DNA of 64,000 nt from Loigolactobacillus backii (GCF_003946275.1 NZ_RHNQ01000002.1:1-64000); one strand, 5' to 3'. Counted from the stretch's first letter, positions 1 to 10,669 are shown. A program made the numbers and translations. Notes: a model not told the origin generated them from the letters alone.

Positions 1-29
1 AAAATCGAAATTAAATTTACTCATAACGA

Positions 30-70
30 AACCCCCAAGATTGGATTTTTTCTGTCCAATCTTGGGGGTT
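30..70 (+). terminator. Hairpin at left edge, probable terminator of the upstream gene
   Basis: A 16-bp perfect inverted repeat (left arm 30-45, right arm 55-70) with a 9-nt loop lies directly before phoH. It lacks a clear T-tract on the + strand, so a terminator role for the gene upstream of the window is inferred from stem strength and position. Confidence 0.6.
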
Positions 71-181
71 CACTTTAAGGCACAGCCTTTTTTCTTTGTT
101 CATTTGCAGTTGTGGTGCTTTTCCGGCCGCTTTGTGCTATCATTTTTATTGTTAAAGAATACACTAAAGGGAGTCTCTTAT

Positions 182-1156
182 TTGACTGAAGGACAAGTAA
201 CGAAAATATTTCGCGTCACCAACCCGGATGAGGCTGTCAGTTTAATGGGCACACAGGATAAATTTTTAAAGATCCTAGAAGAAGGGCTGCACGTCACGTT
301 GGCTGCTTTTGGTAATGAAATTAAAATTACCGGCACTTCCAGTGATGCAAGTAAAACTTATGCAGTTTTGGCTAATCTTCTACAATTATATACACAAGGA
401 ATTAAAATCAGTAGCGCTGATGTAGTCAGTGCAATGAAGATGGCCCAGCGGGATACATTGGAGCACTTTCAAGAGCTGTATAAAACCGAATTAATTAAGG
501 ACCGGCGGGGTAAACCAATTCGCGTGAAGAACTTTGGTCAACGGCAATACGTTACGACAGTTCGCCAAAATGATATCACTTTTGGTGTTGGGCCGGCCGG
601 GACGGGCAAAACTTTTTTGGCCGTTGTCATGGCGGTTGCGGCGTTAAAAAATGGAGAAGTAGAAAAAATTATTTTAACGCGCCCGGCCGTTGAAGCGGGA
701 GAGAGCCTAGGCTTTTTACCTGGTGATTTAAAGGAAAAGGTCGATCCGTATTTGCGGCCAATTTATGATGCTTTGTATGAAGTTTTAGGTGCCGAACATA
801 CGACACGCTTAATGGATCGCGGGGTTATTGAAATTGCACCACTGGCCTATATGCGTGGTCGAACGTTGGACAATGCTTTTGTTATTTTAGATGAAGCACA
901 AAATACAACAACAGCACAAATGAAAATGTTCTTAACTCGCCTTGGGTTTGGTTCTAAAATGATTGTTAATGGTGATATTACGCAAATTGATTTACCACGC
1001 AATGCTAACAGTGGTTTGGTGCAAGCGCAGCATGTTTTAAAGGGGATTAGTCATATTGCATTTGTTGAATTCTCGGCAAACGATGTGGTTCGGCACCCAG
1101 TTGTGGCTAGTATCATTGAGGCTTATGAACGCCAGGAAAAAGTGCCAAAAAATTAA
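182..1156 (+). CDS. phoH: PhoH-family ATPase
   Basis: PhoH/YbeZ-type cytoplasmic P-loop ATPase of 324 aa, a family linked to RNA metabolism and usually encoded next to ybeY, as here. The Walker A motif GPAGTGKT is at about residues 137-144 and the Walker B FVILDEAQ at about 233-240; the N-terminal third is a KH-like region. I start it at the TTG at 182 behind an AAGGGAG ribosome site. The longer upstream frame would run through the hairpin at 30-70 and encode a hydrophobic stretch foreign to the family. It is the first gene of a phoH-ybeY-dgkA-era-recO run on one strand. The exact biochemical role is not established. Confidence 0.93.
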   Translation: MTEGQVTKIFRVTNPDEAVSLMGTQDKFLKILEEGLHVTLAAFGNEIKITGTSSDASKTYAVLANLLQLYTQGIKISSADVVSAMKMAQRDTLEHFQELYKTELIKDRRGKPIRVKNFGQRQYVTTVRQNDITFGVGPAGTGKTFLAVVMAVAALKNGEVEKIILTRPAVEAGESLGFLPGDLKEKVDPYLRPIYDALYEVLGAEHTTRLMDRGVIEIAPLAYMRGRTLDNAFVILDEAQNTTTAQMKMFLTRLGFGSKMIVNGDITQIDLPRNANSGLVQAQHVLKGISHIAFVEFSANDVVRHPVVASIIEAYERQEKVPKN

Positions 1157-1192
1157 TACTAGGTCATTAATCTTTGATGGAGGAATTACTAA

Positions 1193-1669
1193 GTGGATTT
1201 AGAAATTTATGATAATACAAAGGCTGTAACGCAAGCACACTTGGAATTAATTAAAAAGATTACCGAGTTTGCCGGTAACTACATGAAGTTACCTGAAGAT
1301 ACAGAAATGTCAGTAACATTAATGCATAATGATGAGATTCATCAAATCAATAAAGAATACCGTGATACTGATCGCGCCACGGATGTCATTAGTTTTGCGA
1401 TTGAAGAGGATCCTGATGATCAGGATGTTATTATTTTGGATCCGGAGATGCAAATTCCCCGTAATATTGGTGATTTGATGATTTCGGTAGATAAGGTTGC
1501 TGAACAGGCAAATGATTATGGGCATTCTTTTGAACGTGAATTAGGCTACACGGTCGTACATGGCTTTCTTCATTTGAACGGCTATGATCACATGCGCTCG
1601 GCCGAAGATGAAAAAGTAATGTTTGCCCTGCAGCGTAAAATTTTGGATGCTTATGGGCTTAAAAGATAA
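1193..1669 (+). CDS. ybeY: Endoribonuclease YbeY (16S rRNA maturation)
   Basis: YbeY is a zinc-dependent single-strand endoribonuclease needed for 16S rRNA 3'-end maturation and ribosome quality control. The 158-aa protein carries the family's zinc-binding signature HGFLHLNGYDH at residues 123-133, with the three histidines in place. The start is a GTG at 1193 behind GGAGGA. It lies 36 bp after phoH and its last 17 bp overlap dgkA, so translational coupling is likely. Length and context match the family fully. Confidence 0.95.
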   Translation: MDLEIYDNTKAVTQAHLELIKKITEFAGNYMKLPEDTEMSVTLMHNDEIHQINKEYRDTDRATDVISFAIEEDPDDQDVIILDPEMQIPRNIGDLMISVDKVAEQANDYGHSFERELGYTVVHGFLHLNGYDHMRSAEDEKVMFALQRKILDAYGLKR

Positions 1670-2048
1670 GCGGCAAGTTGAAAAAAACCATAACTTTTGG
1701 CAGAGTTTACACCATGCATTAACGGGTATTTATCAAGTATTTATTGAAGAGCGCAACATGCGTTTTCATTTTGGCACGAGTATTTTGGTGTTGGGACTTG
1801 GTTTTTTATTTAAGTTGCATCGTTTTGAGTGGCTATGGCTATTACTTGCAATTTTTTTAGTGATGCTAAGTGAGTTAGTCAATACAGTGGTTGAAAATTT
1901 GGTTGATTTATTAACGCAACATCACTATGAATTAGCGGCCAAAAATGCAAAGGATATGGCGGCAACGGCTGTTTTATTGGCGGCCTGTTTTGCAATTATT
2001 ATTGGAATTATTATTTTTATGCCCCATTTATGGCCGCTAATTAACTAG
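1653..2048 (+). CDS. dgkA: Diacylglycerol/undecaprenol kinase (DgkA family)
   Basis: Small integral membrane kinase of 131 aa. In Gram-positive bacteria this family phosphorylates undecaprenol, recycling the lipid carrier of cell-wall synthesis, rather than diacylglycerol. Three hydrophobic segments are visible at about 42-55, 58-75 and 105-125. The family motif SELVNTVVENLVDL (about 73-86) and the AKDMAA segment (99-104) are intact. I place the start at the ATG at 1653, inside the end of ybeY; an upstream ATG at 1623 in the same frame adds ten residues not typical of the family. No strong ribosome site precedes it, which fits coupling to ybeY. Confidence 0.92.
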   Translation: MGLKDKRQVEKNHNFWQSLHHALTGIYQVFIEERNMRFHFGTSILVLGLGFLFKLHRFEWLWLLLAIFLVMLSELVNTVVENLVDLLTQHHYELAAKNAKDMAATAVLLAACFAIIIGIIIFMPHLWPLIN

Positions 2049-2081
2049 CAGGTTTTTAGAACCAAATAAGGAGGATACATT

Positions 2082-2990
2082 GTGAGTGAACAGGCAGATT
2101 TTCATTCTGGCTTTGTCGCGATTGTTGGACGGCCTAATGTTGGTAAATCAACTTTTTTGAACCGGGTTGTCGGCGAAAAGGTTGCGATTATGTCAAATAA
2201 GGCACAAACAACTCGTAATAAAATTCAGGGAATATATACAACTAAAACGGCCCAGATTGTTTTTATTGATACACCAGGAATTCATAAACCAGATAATAAA
2301 TTAGATGAGTTTATGCTTAGTTCGGCAACTTCTTCACTTAATGAAGTGGATGCCGTCCTATTTATGGTCAGTGCCAAAGATAAAAAGGGTCCTGGTGACA
2401 CGTTTATCATCGATCAATTAAAACGGGTGAAGCAGCCTGTGTACTTAATTGTTAACAAAATCGATACAGTTCACCCGAATGATTTGGCACCGTTTGTTGA
2501 AAGCTACCAAAAAGACATGGCGTTCAAGCAAGTATTTCCAATTTCAGCACTGCAAGGCAACAATGTGACTGAATTATTGACGGAACTTGAACGTGAATTA
2601 CCGGTGGGACCGCAATATTATCCAGATGATCAGATTACCGATCATCCAGAATATTTTGTTGTTTCTGAACTAATTCGTGAGAAAATTTTAGAATTAACCC
2701 GTGAAGAAGTCCCTCATTCAGTTGCAGTTCAAGTTGAGAAAATGCGGCATAATGATAACGAAAAGATGAAAATTGACGCAACCATTGTTGTTGAGCGCCC
2801 CGGTCAAAAGGGAATCATTATTGGTCAAGGCGGCAAAATGTTGAAGGAAATTGGTACGCGCGCAAGAAGAGATATTGAACGTTTACTAGGTGAAAAGGTC
2901 TATTTACAATTATGGGTTAAGGTTGACAAGGGTTGGCGCGATAATCAGCAGTATCTAGATGAATTAGGTTACCGTAAGAAAGACTATTAA
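2082..2990 (+). CDS. era: GTPase Era
   Basis: Era is an essential GTPase that binds the 3' end of 16S rRNA and assists 30S assembly. The 302-aa protein has the P-loop GRPNVGKS at 16-23, the switch DTPG, the guanine-specificity motif NKID, and a C-terminal KH RNA-binding domain with the GQGG loop. The GTG start at 2082 follows a strong AAGGAGG site. It sits between dgkA and recO; the cdd gene found between dgkA and era in Bacillus is absent. Confidence 0.97.
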   Translation: MSEQADFHSGFVAIVGRPNVGKSTFLNRVVGEKVAIMSNKAQTTRNKIQGIYTTKTAQIVFIDTPGIHKPDNKLDEFMLSSATSSLNEVDAVLFMVSAKDKKGPGDTFIIDQLKRVKQPVYLIVNKIDTVHPNDLAPFVESYQKDMAFKQVFPISALQGNNVTELLTELERELPVGPQYYPDDQITDHPEYFVVSELIREKILELTREEVPHSVAVQVEKMRHNDNEKMKIDATIVVERPGQKGIIIGQGGKMLKEIGTRARRDIERLLGEKVYLQLWVKVDKGWRDNQQYLDELGYRKKDY

Positions 2991-3049
2991 GCAGTGAGAT
3001 AATGAACTTAGGCCGTGTTTGAAGGTCAAGCTTTGAAGGAGGGGTGCGT

Positions 3050-3823
3050 GTGGCACAGCGACAAATAACTGACTTTAATGGTTTAGTGATGTTTCGCCGG
3101 GATTACCGGGAACGTGATATGTTGGTTAAGTTTTTTACTGATCAATTTGGTAAAAAAATGTTTTTTATTCGTGGCGCACGCAAACGCGGTTTTAAATTGG
3201 CGGCTGCATTACTACCCTTTACGCAAGGAACTTACGTTGGAAATATTCACGAAGAAGGGTTGTCATTTATTAACGCGGCTAAAGAGTACCATCAATTTCA
3301 AAGCATCTCGACTGATATTGGTTTAAATGCGTACGCAACCTACATCTTAAATTTGATTGATGTTGCTTTTACGGATAACCAACCGTTACCGCGCTGGTAC
3401 CAACAGGCCGTTTTATCGGTGCAACTGATCGACGATGGATTTGATCCAGAGATTATCACGAACATTAATGAAATTCAGTTGTTGGCGGCGTTTGGAGTGG
3501 CACCTTACTTAGAAAGCTGTGTCATTTGTCACCGAAGTGATCTTCCCTTAGACTATTCTGAAAGTTATGGCGGCCTGTTGTGTCAGAAGCACTTCCATTT
3601 GGATCCTTATCGCTTTCATGCAAGTGCGCGGGCAATTTATTTGCTGCGCCAGTTTTCGGTGCTTAATTTAAGTAAGTTGACGTCAATTTCGGTGAAGCAA
3701 GCTACTAAGGATGAATTGCGGCGAATAATTGACCGCATTTATAGTGATACAGTAGGTCTATCATTAAAAAGTAAACATTTTATTGATGATATGAAAAATT
3801 GGGATCACCTGTTGAAACCATAA
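3050..3823 (+). CDS. recO: DNA repair protein RecO
   Basis: RecO works with RecR and RecF to load RecA on SSB-coated gaps. The 257-aa protein has the N-terminal OB-fold with a conserved basic GARK segment and a C-terminal helical domain with a cysteine-rich site (CVIC...GGLLC). Two in-frame GTG codons lie close together at 3044 and 3050; I prefer 3050 because the AAGGAGGGG site overlaps the first and is well spaced from the second. No terminator follows; the glyQS promoter begins at the recO stop codon. Confidence 0.93.
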   Translation: MAQRQITDFNGLVMFRRDYRERDMLVKFFTDQFGKKMFFIRGARKRGFKLAAALLPFTQGTYVGNIHEEGLSFINAAKEYHQFQSISTDIGLNAYATYILNLIDVAFTDNQPLPRWYQQAVLSVQLIDDGFDPEIITNINEIQLLAAFGVAPYLESCVICHRSDLPLDYSESYGGLLCQKHFHLDPYRFHASARAIYLLRQFSVLNLSKLTSISVKQATKDELRRIIDRIYSDTVGLSLKSKHFIDDMKNWDHLLKP

Positions 3824-3852
3824 TTGACAAGTTAAATGAAAATCGGTAGAAT
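3824..3852 (+). promoter_or_regulatory. Promoter of the glyQS T-box transcript
   Basis: A consensus TTGACA (3824-3829) and TAGAAT (3847-3852) are separated by exactly 17 bp. The -35 box directly abuts the recO stop codon. Transcription would start near 3859, just ahead of the T-box leader. Confidence 0.85.
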
Positions 3853-3858
3853 TTAGTT

Positions 3859-4070
3859 TAGATGAACGATGACGGAAAGAAACAGGTAATGATTTATCAG
3901 CGAATTCGGAAATAGTGCAAGCCGAACTAAATTATGACTGCGGGGCATTCCTGAGTGATTAGGTTAATATTAAAGTGTTAGTGAATAAATCACTAGAACT
4001 AGGGTGGAACCGCGAGTAATCGTCCCTATTCCCTATGTAGATTGTTAATCTGCATAGGGGCTTTTTTATT
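3859..4070 (+). promoter_or_regulatory. Glycine T-box riboswitch leader
   Basis: This T-box leader senses uncharged tRNA-Gly and controls glyQS by antitermination. The T-box core AGGGTGGAACCGCG lies at 4001-4014. The specifier is the GGC at 3944-3946, in a GGCATTCCTGAG context that closely resembles the Bacillus glyQS specifier loop. The competing terminator is a 13-bp stem with one mismatch (arms 4031-4043 and 4047-4059) followed by CTTTTTTATT. The transcript start is inferred from the promoter. Confidence 0.93.
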
Positions 4071-4180
4071 TAAATTCGTAGAGAAGCTTATCAGTATAAC
4101 TTATTCAAAACAAGTCGCTTGGCTCAAGCGTTACTTTTATTAGTGGTGTTTTGGCTTTAAATGTGAAGGGAGTTTCACTT

Positions 4181-5086
4181 ATGGATCAAAAATTAAATAT
4201 TCAAGATATGATTTTGACTTTACAGCGTTATTGGAGTAAGCAAGGTTGCATGCTCATGGAGGCCTACGACACTGAAAAAGGTGCCGGGACGATGAGTCCG
4301 TATACTTTTTTACGGGCAATCGGACCTGAACCATGGAATGCAGCTTACGTTGAACCTTCAAGACGGCCGGCTGATGGACGGTATGGTGAAAATCCTAATC
4401 GGTTGTACCAGCATCACCAATTTCAAGTTGTCATGAAGCCCTCCCCAGCAAATATTCAAGAACTTTACCTGGATAGTTTGCGGGCGTTAGGCATTGATCC
4501 TTTGGCCCACGATATTCGGTTTGTTGAGGATAACTGGGAGAATCCATCAATGGGCTGTGCCGGTGTTGGTTGGGAAGTTTGGCTGGATGGGATGGAAGTC
4601 TCACAATTCACTTATTTCCAGGTTGTTGGCGGCCTAAACGTTAGGCCAGTTACCTCAGAGATTACATACGGAATTGAACGATTAGCTTCTTATATTCAGG
4701 ACGTTAATTCTGTTTTTGATCTTGAATGGGGCGATGGTGTCAAATATGGTGATATCTTTAAGGAACCTGAGTTTGAACATTCAAAATATTCTTTTGAAGA
4801 AAGCAATCAAGATATGTTGCTGCAATTATTTGATATGTACGAAAATGAAGCAAAAAAACAGATTGATAACGGCTTAGTTCATCCTGCTTATGATTATATT
4901 TTAAAGTGTAGTCATACTTTTAACTTGTTGGATGCACGTGGCGCGGTCAGTGTTACGGAGCGTGCTGGCTATCTTTCACGGATTCGAAATATGGCCCGGG
5001 CAGTTGCACGAGCATTCGTGGCTGAACGTGAGAAGCTCGGTTTCCCATTGCTAAAACAAGATACTGAAAAAAAGGAGGAGAACTAA
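4181..5086 (+). CDS. glyQ: Glycyl-tRNA synthetase alpha subunit
   Basis: Catalytic alpha chain of the bacterial alpha2beta2 glycyl-tRNA synthetase, which activates glycine and charges tRNA-Gly. The 301-aa protein is the standard length and has the class II core, with conserved family segments [16 protein letters not shown] and [13 protein letters not shown] visible in the first third. I use the ATG at 4181 behind GAAGGGAG rather than a TTG 30 bp upstream. It is followed after one base by glyS, and both are controlled by the glycine T-box. Confidence 0.97.
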   Translation: MDQKLNIQDMILTLQRYWSKQGCMLMEAYDTEKGAGTMSPYTFLRAIGPEPWNAAYVEPSRRPADGRYGENPNRLYQHHQFQVVMKPSPANIQELYLDSLRALGIDPLAHDIRFVEDNWENPSMGCAGVGWEVWLDGMEVSQFTYFQVVGGLNVRPVTSEITYGIERLASYIQDVNSVFDLEWGDGVKYGDIFKEPEFEHSKYSFEESNQDMLLQLFDMYENEAKKQIDNGLVHPAYDYILKCSHTFNLLDARGAVSVTERAGYLSRIRNMARAVARAFVAEREKLGFPLLKQDTEKKEEN

Positions 5087-5087
5087 A

Positions 5088-7169
5088 ATGACACATACAT
5101 TTTTAATGGAAATTGGGTTGGAAGAAATGCCAGCACATGTTGTTACGCCTAGTCGGCAACAATTGGTTAAGCGAACGCAAGAATTTTTACAACAAAATCG
5201 TTTGAGTTACGGCAAGGTCTCTTCATTTTCTACTCCGCGACGTTTGACGGTAATGGTGGAAGAACTCGCCGCTAAGCAGACTGATGTTAAAAAGGAAGTC
5301 CGCGGACCGGCTAAGAAAATTGCTCAGGATGCGGATGGTAATTGGACTAAAGCAGCTCAAGGTTTCGTTCGGGGTCAAAAAATGACGACGGATGATATTA
5401 TTTTTAAAGAACAAAAGGGCGAAGAGTACGTTTTTTTGGATAAATTTATTCCCGGAGAACCTGCTAAAGAAGTTCTAACGGGTATGAAAGACGTTATCAC
5501 AGCCATGACTTTCTCAACCAATATGCATTGGGGCGATCATGATTTTGAATATATTCGGCCAATTCACTGGATTGTTGCACTATTAGATCAAGTTATTGTC
5601 CCATTCCAGGTTTTAGATATTAAATCTGGTCGGAAAACGCAGGGCCACCGTTTCTTAGGTAAGGCGATTGAATTGCACCAGGCAAGTGATTACTTGACGG
5701 TTTTAGAAGGCCAATTTGTTATTGCTGATCCAGCCAAACGACAAGCAATGATTGAGGCGCAAATTCAAAAATTAGTTAAGGCCAATAAATGGACGGTTGA
5801 ACTTGATCCTGACTTACTAGAAGAAGTGGTTAATTTAGTTGAATATCCAACCGCGTTTAGTGGCACTTTTGCGGCTAAATATTTGAATATGCCAGATGAA
5901 GTTTTGATTACATCCATGAAAGATCACCAACGTTATTTCTACGTTCGTGATCAGGCGGGTAAGTTATTGCCAAACTTTATTTCTGTTCGGAATGGGAATG
6001 CCGAACACCTAGATAATGTGATTAGTGGGAATGAGAAAGTTTTAGCGGCTCGTTTGGAAGATGCTGAATTTTTCTACACTGAAGATCAAAAACAAACAAT
6101 CGCGGATTATGTTGCGCGTTTGAAATCAGTTTCTTTCCACGACAAGATTGGAACGATGTACGAAAAAATGCAGCGCGTTCAATTAATTGCCCAGGCCTTA
6201 GGTGAGAAAGTTGGTTTAACTGCGGATGAGCTAACTGATTTGCAGCGTGCTAGTGAGATTTATAAATTTGATTTAGTTACCGGAATGGTTGGCGAATTTC
6301 CTGAGTTGCAAGGTGTGATGGGCGAGAAATACGCCTTATTGCAAGGTGAACGGCCTGCCGTTGCTCAAGCAATTCGTGAACATTATTTACCAATCTCTGC
6401 TGATGGAGTCTTACCCGAAAGCAAGGTAGGAGCCGTCTTAGCACTGGCCGATAAATTTGATAGTATTTCTAGCTTCTTCGCGGTTGGCATGATTCCAAAT
6501 GGTTCCAATGATCCTTACGCTTTAAGACGACAAGCATTTGGTATTGTGCGGATTCTTCATGATCGACAGTGGCATTTGAGTGTGACTAATTTCGAACAAC
6601 AAATGGCGCAGTTACTGGAGAAACATCAAGTGACCTTTAATCTAGATTACGGTAAAAATATTCAACCGATTAAGCAATTTATGGATGATCGGATGCGACA
6701 GTGGTTCGGTAATCATCAAGTTAATTATGACATTGTTGATGCAGTACTGGGTGGTCACAATAATGATTTGATGGCGATGTTTGATGCCGCGCAGGTACTT
6801 GGTGAACAACGCCAGGACACGAACTTTAAAGAATCGATTGAAGCGTTGACCCGGGTGTTACGCTTGGCAGATAAGGCCAATTTTGGTGATCAAGAGACCT
6901 TGAGCGTTGATCCAGCACTTTTTGAAAATGACGCTGAAAAGAATTTGTATGAAGCCGTTAAAAAGGTTCAAGAAGCGACACCAAAACATTCGGTTGCCGA
7001 GAATTTTGTTGCACTTCGTGATCTGCGCCCACTAATTGAGGCCTATTTTGAGGCAACAATGGTAATGGTCGATGACGAAAAAATTCGCAAAAATCGACTG
7101 ACGCAATTAGCCATCTTAGCGCGTTTAATTTTTACAGTTGCTAATCTAAATGAATTAATTGTTAAATAG
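5088..7169 (+). CDS. glyS: Glycyl-tRNA synthetase beta subunit
   Basis: Beta chain of glycyl-tRNA synthetase (693 aa, usual length), which binds the tRNA and assists charging. The N-terminal sequence [16 protein letters not shown] is the family signature. The HD-like segment and the C-terminal DALR-type anticodon-binding region (residues about 580-690) are present. The ATG follows a GGAGGAG site embedded in the last codons of glyQ. It is the second and last gene of the T-box operon; about 110 bp after it a new promoter serves dnaG. Confidence 0.97.
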   Translation: MTHTFLMEIGLEEMPAHVVTPSRQQLVKRTQEFLQQNRLSYGKVSSFSTPRRLTVMVEELAAKQTDVKKEVRGPAKKIAQDADGNWTKAAQGFVRGQKMTTDDIIFKEQKGEEYVFLDKFIPGEPAKEVLTGMKDVITAMTFSTNMHWGDHDFEYIRPIHWIVALLDQVIVPFQVLDIKSGRKTQGHRFLGKAIELHQASDYLTVLEGQFVIADPAKRQAMIEAQIQKLVKANKWTVELDPDLLEEVVNLVEYPTAFSGTFAAKYLNMPDEVLITSMKDHQRYFYVRDQAGKLLPNFISVRNGNAEHLDNVISGNEKVLAARLEDAEFFYTEDQKQTIADYVARLKSVSFHDKIGTMYEKMQRVQLIAQALGEKVGLTADELTDLQRASEIYKFDLVTGMVGEFPELQGVMGEKYALLQGERPAVAQAIREHYLPISADGVLPESKVGAVLALADKFDSISSFFAVGMIPNGSNDPYALRRQAFGIVRILHDRQWHLSVTNFEQQMAQLLEKHQVTFNLDYGKNIQPIKQFMDDRMRQWFGNHQVNYDIVDAVLGGHNNDLMAMFDAAQVLGEQRQDTNFKESIEALTRVLRLADKANFGDQETLSVDPALFENDAEKNLYEAVKKVQEATPKHSVAENFVALRDLRPLIEAYFEATMVMVDDEKIRKNRLTQLAILARLIFTVANLNELIVK

Positions 7170-7281
7170 GTCGTTAAGTTGAATTTGTAAACGAGGCCCC
7201 TTAGCAAGTACCATTGGGTAGCTAACAGCGTGGTCTTGATAATGTGTTAGTTATTAATCGAAATTTTATGGAGCAAATTAG

Positions 7282-7310
7282 TTGTTGCTAGTGACCGGTT
7301 GTGCTATCAT
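7282..7310 (+). promoter_or_regulatory. Promoter of dnaG-rpoD
   Basis: TTGTTG (7282-7287) and an extended -10 TGCTATCAT (TATCAT at 7305-7310) are spaced by 17 bp. It lies about 100 bp before dnaG, as expected for the macromolecular-synthesis operon promoter. Confidence 0.55.
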
Positions 7311-7345
7311 AAATAATGTATTTTTGCGCTTGATAATCCAGTAGA

Positions 7346-7377
7346 AGTCGCACTTTTTCCAGAAGAGTGCGACTTTT
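7346..7377 (+). terminator. Hairpin in the dnaG leader (terminator or attenuator)
   Basis: A perfect 9-bp stem AGTCGCACT / AGTGCGACT (7346-7354, 7366-7374) is followed by a short T run and a tandem 9-bp repeat CTTTTAAAG. It lies downstream of the probable dnaG promoter, so it may attenuate dnaG-rpoD or simply end glyS readthrough. Confidence 0.5.
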
Positions 7378-7408
7378 AAAGCTTTTAAAGTGTTTGTGAG
7401 GTGAGGGT

Positions 7409-9262
7409 TTGGCCGGTAGAATTCCAGAAGAAGTGGTTGAAGAAGTTCGTACTTCCGTTAATATTACCGATATTGTCGGGCAGTATGTCCAATTAAAAAA
7501 GTCTGGGAAAAACTTATTTGGTCTTTGCCCATTTCACGAAGAGCGGACACCATCTTTTTCAGTAACGGAAGATAAGCAAATATTTCATTGCTTTAGTTGT
7601 GGTCGTGGTGGTAACGTTTTTAAGTTCATTATGGAGATTGAGAATTTAGATTTTCCCGCTGCAGTAACTAAGGTTGCTGAACTGGGGAACGTCTCAGTTG
7701 ATTTAAGTACCTATCAAGCAAAGCCGCAGCGACCAGTTGATCCTAAACGGGAAAAGTTGTTTGCACTGTACAGTGACGCAACGGTGTTATACCACCACAT
7801 TTTGGTGAATACAGACACTGGTGAGGCGGCATTAGCGTACGCAACACAGCGTAATTTAAATACAACGTTGTTAGATACTTTCCAAATTGGATTTGCTCCG
7901 CAGCAACGCGATTTACTAATAACCTTCTTTAAAGAAAAACAAACCGATTTTCAATTATTACGGCAATCAGGGCTTTTTATCGAAAATGATGATGGAACCC
8001 TACGTGATCGTTTTGTTGGTCGGTTGATGTTTCCAATTCGTGATGAGCAAGGGCGAGTCATTGCCTTCTCAGGTCGAATTTTACAAGTGGCTGAGAATCA
8101 GCCAAAGTATTTAAATAGTCCCGAAACTGATTTATTTAATAAGCGCGATGTTTTGTTCAATTTTGACTTGGCTAAAAGTGAGATTCGAAAGGCTAAGCGG
8201 GTTATTTTATTTGAAGGTTTTATGGACGTTATTGCCGCTTTTCAGGCTGGAGTTAAAAATGGTGTCGCTTCAATGGGAACAAGTTTAACCAATGAACAGC
8301 TTTATCACTTGCGCCGGGCAACCGATCAATTGGTTGTGTGCTACGATGGTGATGCACCAGGCATGAAGGCAACTAACCGAGTTATTGAGTTATTAAAAGA
8401 CGATCAACGATTTAATTTGAGTATTGTGACGTTACCCGAGCATCTTGATCCTGACGAGTACGTTAAAAAATATGGTAGTGAGCAGTTTCAAAATGAAGTC
8501 ACTAATTCTTTAGAAACGGCGCCGGCTTTTCGATTGCATTTTTTAAAGCAAAATCGGAATTTAGATAATGAACAAGATAAGATTGCTTACATTAATGATG
8601 CATTACAAGAGTTGGTTTTGGTCCCTTCAGCAGTTGAACGGGATGTTTACTTGAATCAACTTAGTGAAGAGCTACACGTTTCTTACACGGCGTTAGTTCA
8701 GCAGCTACAGCAGTTATTAAAAAAAACCACGGCTGAGCATGATCGTGTACGGGCACAGCAACAACCAAAAAAAGAAGTGGTGCCCGTTTACCAGCAACAG
8801 GTGCATAAGTTAGATCGTGTTGAGTTGGCCGAACGTGAATTATTAAGGCTGTACTTCCATGATCCAACTGTGCGAATGCGACTGCGTAACCGAACAAATT
8901 TTAGTTTTATTCACGATAATTATCAGTTATTGTACACTTTTGGTGAAGGTTATTTTGAAAAACATGATTCATTTTTAATTGCAGAATTTATGGATTATTT
9001 GCCCAGCTCGGATGATCGTTTGCAACGATTAGTTAGCGCGGTTGAGCAAATGGCCGTACCACCAACTACTAGCGATGAGCAAGTAACGGACTATTTAATT
9101 GCGATGCGCCGTTCAGTTTTTGAAAAACAATTGCAAAAAGCGCAGAATGACTTGCGTGATGCGGCGCGAACTGGTGACGACAAACAGGCGGTACAATTAT
9201 TACAACGGATTATTGATTTAAAGCGTCAGATACAAGAGGTAGCAACACAACAAATGATATAG
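7409..9262 (+). CDS. dnaG: DNA primase DnaG
   Basis: Primase synthesising RNA primers at the replication fork. The 617-aa protein has the N-terminal CHC2 zinc finger (C40, H43, C61, C64), the RNA-polymerase core and the TOPRIM fold with EGFMD at 269-273 and CYDGDAPG at 311-318, then a C-terminal DnaB-helicase-binding domain preceded by a Gln-rich linker. The start is a TTG at 7409 behind GAGGTGAGG. It is 12 bp upstream of rpoD and presumably co-transcribed with it. Confidence 0.97.
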   Translation: MAGRIPEEVVEEVRTSVNITDIVGQYVQLKKSGKNLFGLCPFHEERTPSFSVTEDKQIFHCFSCGRGGNVFKFIMEIENLDFPAAVTKVAELGNVSVDLSTYQAKPQRPVDPKREKLFALYSDATVLYHHILVNTDTGEAALAYATQRNLNTTLLDTFQIGFAPQQRDLLITFFKEKQTDFQLLRQSGLFIENDDGTLRDRFVGRLMFPIRDEQGRVIAFSGRILQVAENQPKYLNSPETDLFNKRDVLFNFDLAKSEIRKAKRVILFEGFMDVIAAFQAGVKNGVASMGTSLTNEQLYHLRRATDQLVVCYDGDAPGMKATNRVIELLKDDQRFNLSIVTLPEHLDPDEYVKKYGSEQFQNEVTNSLETAPAFRLHFLKQNRNLDNEQDKIAYINDALQELVLVPSAVERDVYLNQLSEELHVSYTALVQQLQQLLKKTTAEHDRVRAQQQPKKEVVPVYQQQVHKLDRVELAERELLRLYFHDPTVRMRLRNRTNFSFIHDNYQLLYTFGEGYFEKHDSFLIAEFMDYLPSSDDRLQRLVSAVEQMAVPPTTSDEQVTDYLIAMRRSVFEKQLQKAQNDLRDAARTGDDKQAVQLLQRIIDLKRQIQEVATQQMI

Positions 9263-9274
9263 GAGGCCGATCGA

Positions 9275-10390
9275 ATGGCAAATAAAACTGTAAAAAGTGA
9301 CGATAAAAAGTATACGGCCGCAGTTAAAGCAATAATTAAAGAATTTAAGCCTAAAAAACAGGTTACTGAGGATGCTTTAACCGACAAGATCGTAACACCT
9401 TTTCACCTTGATGCTGATGCGATTGATAAGCTTTTTCTAAAAATAGAAGACCAAGGTATTAGCGTTGTCGATGAAAAAGGTGAGCCTTCCGTACGAAGTT
9501 TGAAGAAAGAAAAAAACGTTAAGAAAAAAGACCTACAAAATATGTCTGCACCGGCCGGTGTTAAAATTAATGACCCAGTTCGGATGTATTTAAAGGAAAT
9601 TGGTCGTGTATCATTGCTAACGGCCGATGAAGAAGTTGCCTTGGCACTTAAAATCGAACAAGGTGATGAAGAGGCCAAACAGCGGCTTGCCGAGGCCAAT
9701 TTAAGGTTGGTTGTTTCAATTGCTAAACGTTATGTTGGGCGTGGCATGCAATTTCTTGATTTAATTCAAGAAGGTAATATGGGCCTAATGAAAGCAGTTG
9801 AAAAGTTTGATTACCGTAAGGGCTTTAAGTTTTCCACCTACGCCACCTGGTGGATTCGGCAGGCAATTACCCGTGCGATCGCTGATCAGGCACGGACAAT
9901 CCGGATTCCAGTGCATATGGTTGAAACGATTAATAAGTTAATTCGAATTCAACGACAACTTTTGCAGGACTTAGGTCGCGAACCCACACCAGAAGAAATT
10001 GGTGCTGAGATGGATATGCCAACGGAGAAGGTTAGAGAAATCTTAAAGATCGCCCAAGAACCAGTTTCGTTGGAAACACCAATTGGTGAAGAGGATGATT
10101 CCCATTTAGGTGATTTCATTGAAGATCAAGACGCCACTAGTCCGGCCGATCACGCTACTTATGAATTATTAAAAGAGCAATTAGAGAGCGTTTTGGATAC
10201 CTTGACTGACCGTGAAGAGAATGTGTTGCGTTTACGGTTTGGACTTGATGATGGTCGAACCCGGACGCTTGAAGAGGTTGGTAAGGTCTTCGGCGTTACG
10301 CGGGAACGAATTCGGCAGATTGAAGCAAAGGCGTTACGAAAATTACGTCACCCAAGTCGTTCAAAACAGCTAAAAGATTTTTTGGAATAA
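9275..10390 (+). CDS. rpoD: Primary RNA polymerase sigma factor (SigA/RpoD)
   Basis: Housekeeping sigma-70 factor of 371 aa. It has a lysine-rich region 1.1 of the short Gram-positive type, region 1.2 from about residue 100, the strongly conserved region 2 (core binding and -10 recognition; [20 protein letters not shown]) and a region 4 helix-turn-helix ([19 protein letters not shown]) near the C-terminus for -35 recognition. The start ATG follows GGAGG at the end of dnaG. A strong terminator lies 120 bp downstream. Confidence 0.98.
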   Translation: MANKTVKSDDKKYTAAVKAIIKEFKPKKQVTEDALTDKIVTPFHLDADAIDKLFLKIEDQGISVVDEKGEPSVRSLKKEKNVKKKDLQNMSAPAGVKINDPVRMYLKEIGRVSLLTADEEVALALKIEQGDEEAKQRLAEANLRLVVSIAKRYVGRGMQFLDLIQEGNMGLMKAVEKFDYRKGFKFSTYATWWIRQAITRAIADQARTIRIPVHMVETINKLIRIQRQLLQDLGREPTPEEIGAEMDMPTEKVREILKIAQEPVSLETPIGEEDDSHLGDFIEDQDATSPADHATYELLKEQLESVLDTLTDREENVLRLRFGLDDGRTRTLEEVGKVFGVTRERIRQIEAKALRKLRHPSRSKQLKDFLE

Positions 10391-10669
10391 CTTTAATTTA
10401 AAGCGTGATTCAAAAAAGGCACGTTTGAAAAGACGTCAGGTGCGAACACGTTTAGACTAATTTTATAGCGGCTGTTGTAACAATAATTTCCGGATAGTCT
10501 TTAGTAATAAATAATAGGACCAAGACAAAATTCATTTTTGTCTTGGTCCTATTTGTGTCGCAAACATGTCACACTAAATTGGTCAAGTAAATGATAAGTA
10601 CTAGTAAAAGTATTTTCCTGACTACTATAGTGTAAACGTGGTCGGAAAAGCAGATTCAATTAATTTTCG
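10391..10669. other. Non-coding gap after rpoD
   Basis: No credible gene is present. The gap holds the rpoD terminator. Two short stretches (near 10421 and near 10640) loosely resemble the end sequence of the inverted-repeat element family described later (a GTTTGAAAA or GGAAAAGC core), but they are too short to call. Confidence 0.5.
10514..10555 (+). terminator. Terminator of rpoD
   Basis: A perfect 17-bp stem (10514-10530 and 10536-10552) with a 5-nt loop. The T-rich end of the stem fits a bidirectional-style intrinsic terminator. Confidence 0.85.

Noticed and set aside
41-181. N-terminal extension of PhoH from the ATG at 41
   Set aside because: It would start inside a terminator-like hairpin, lacks a ribosome site and adds residues foreign to the family.
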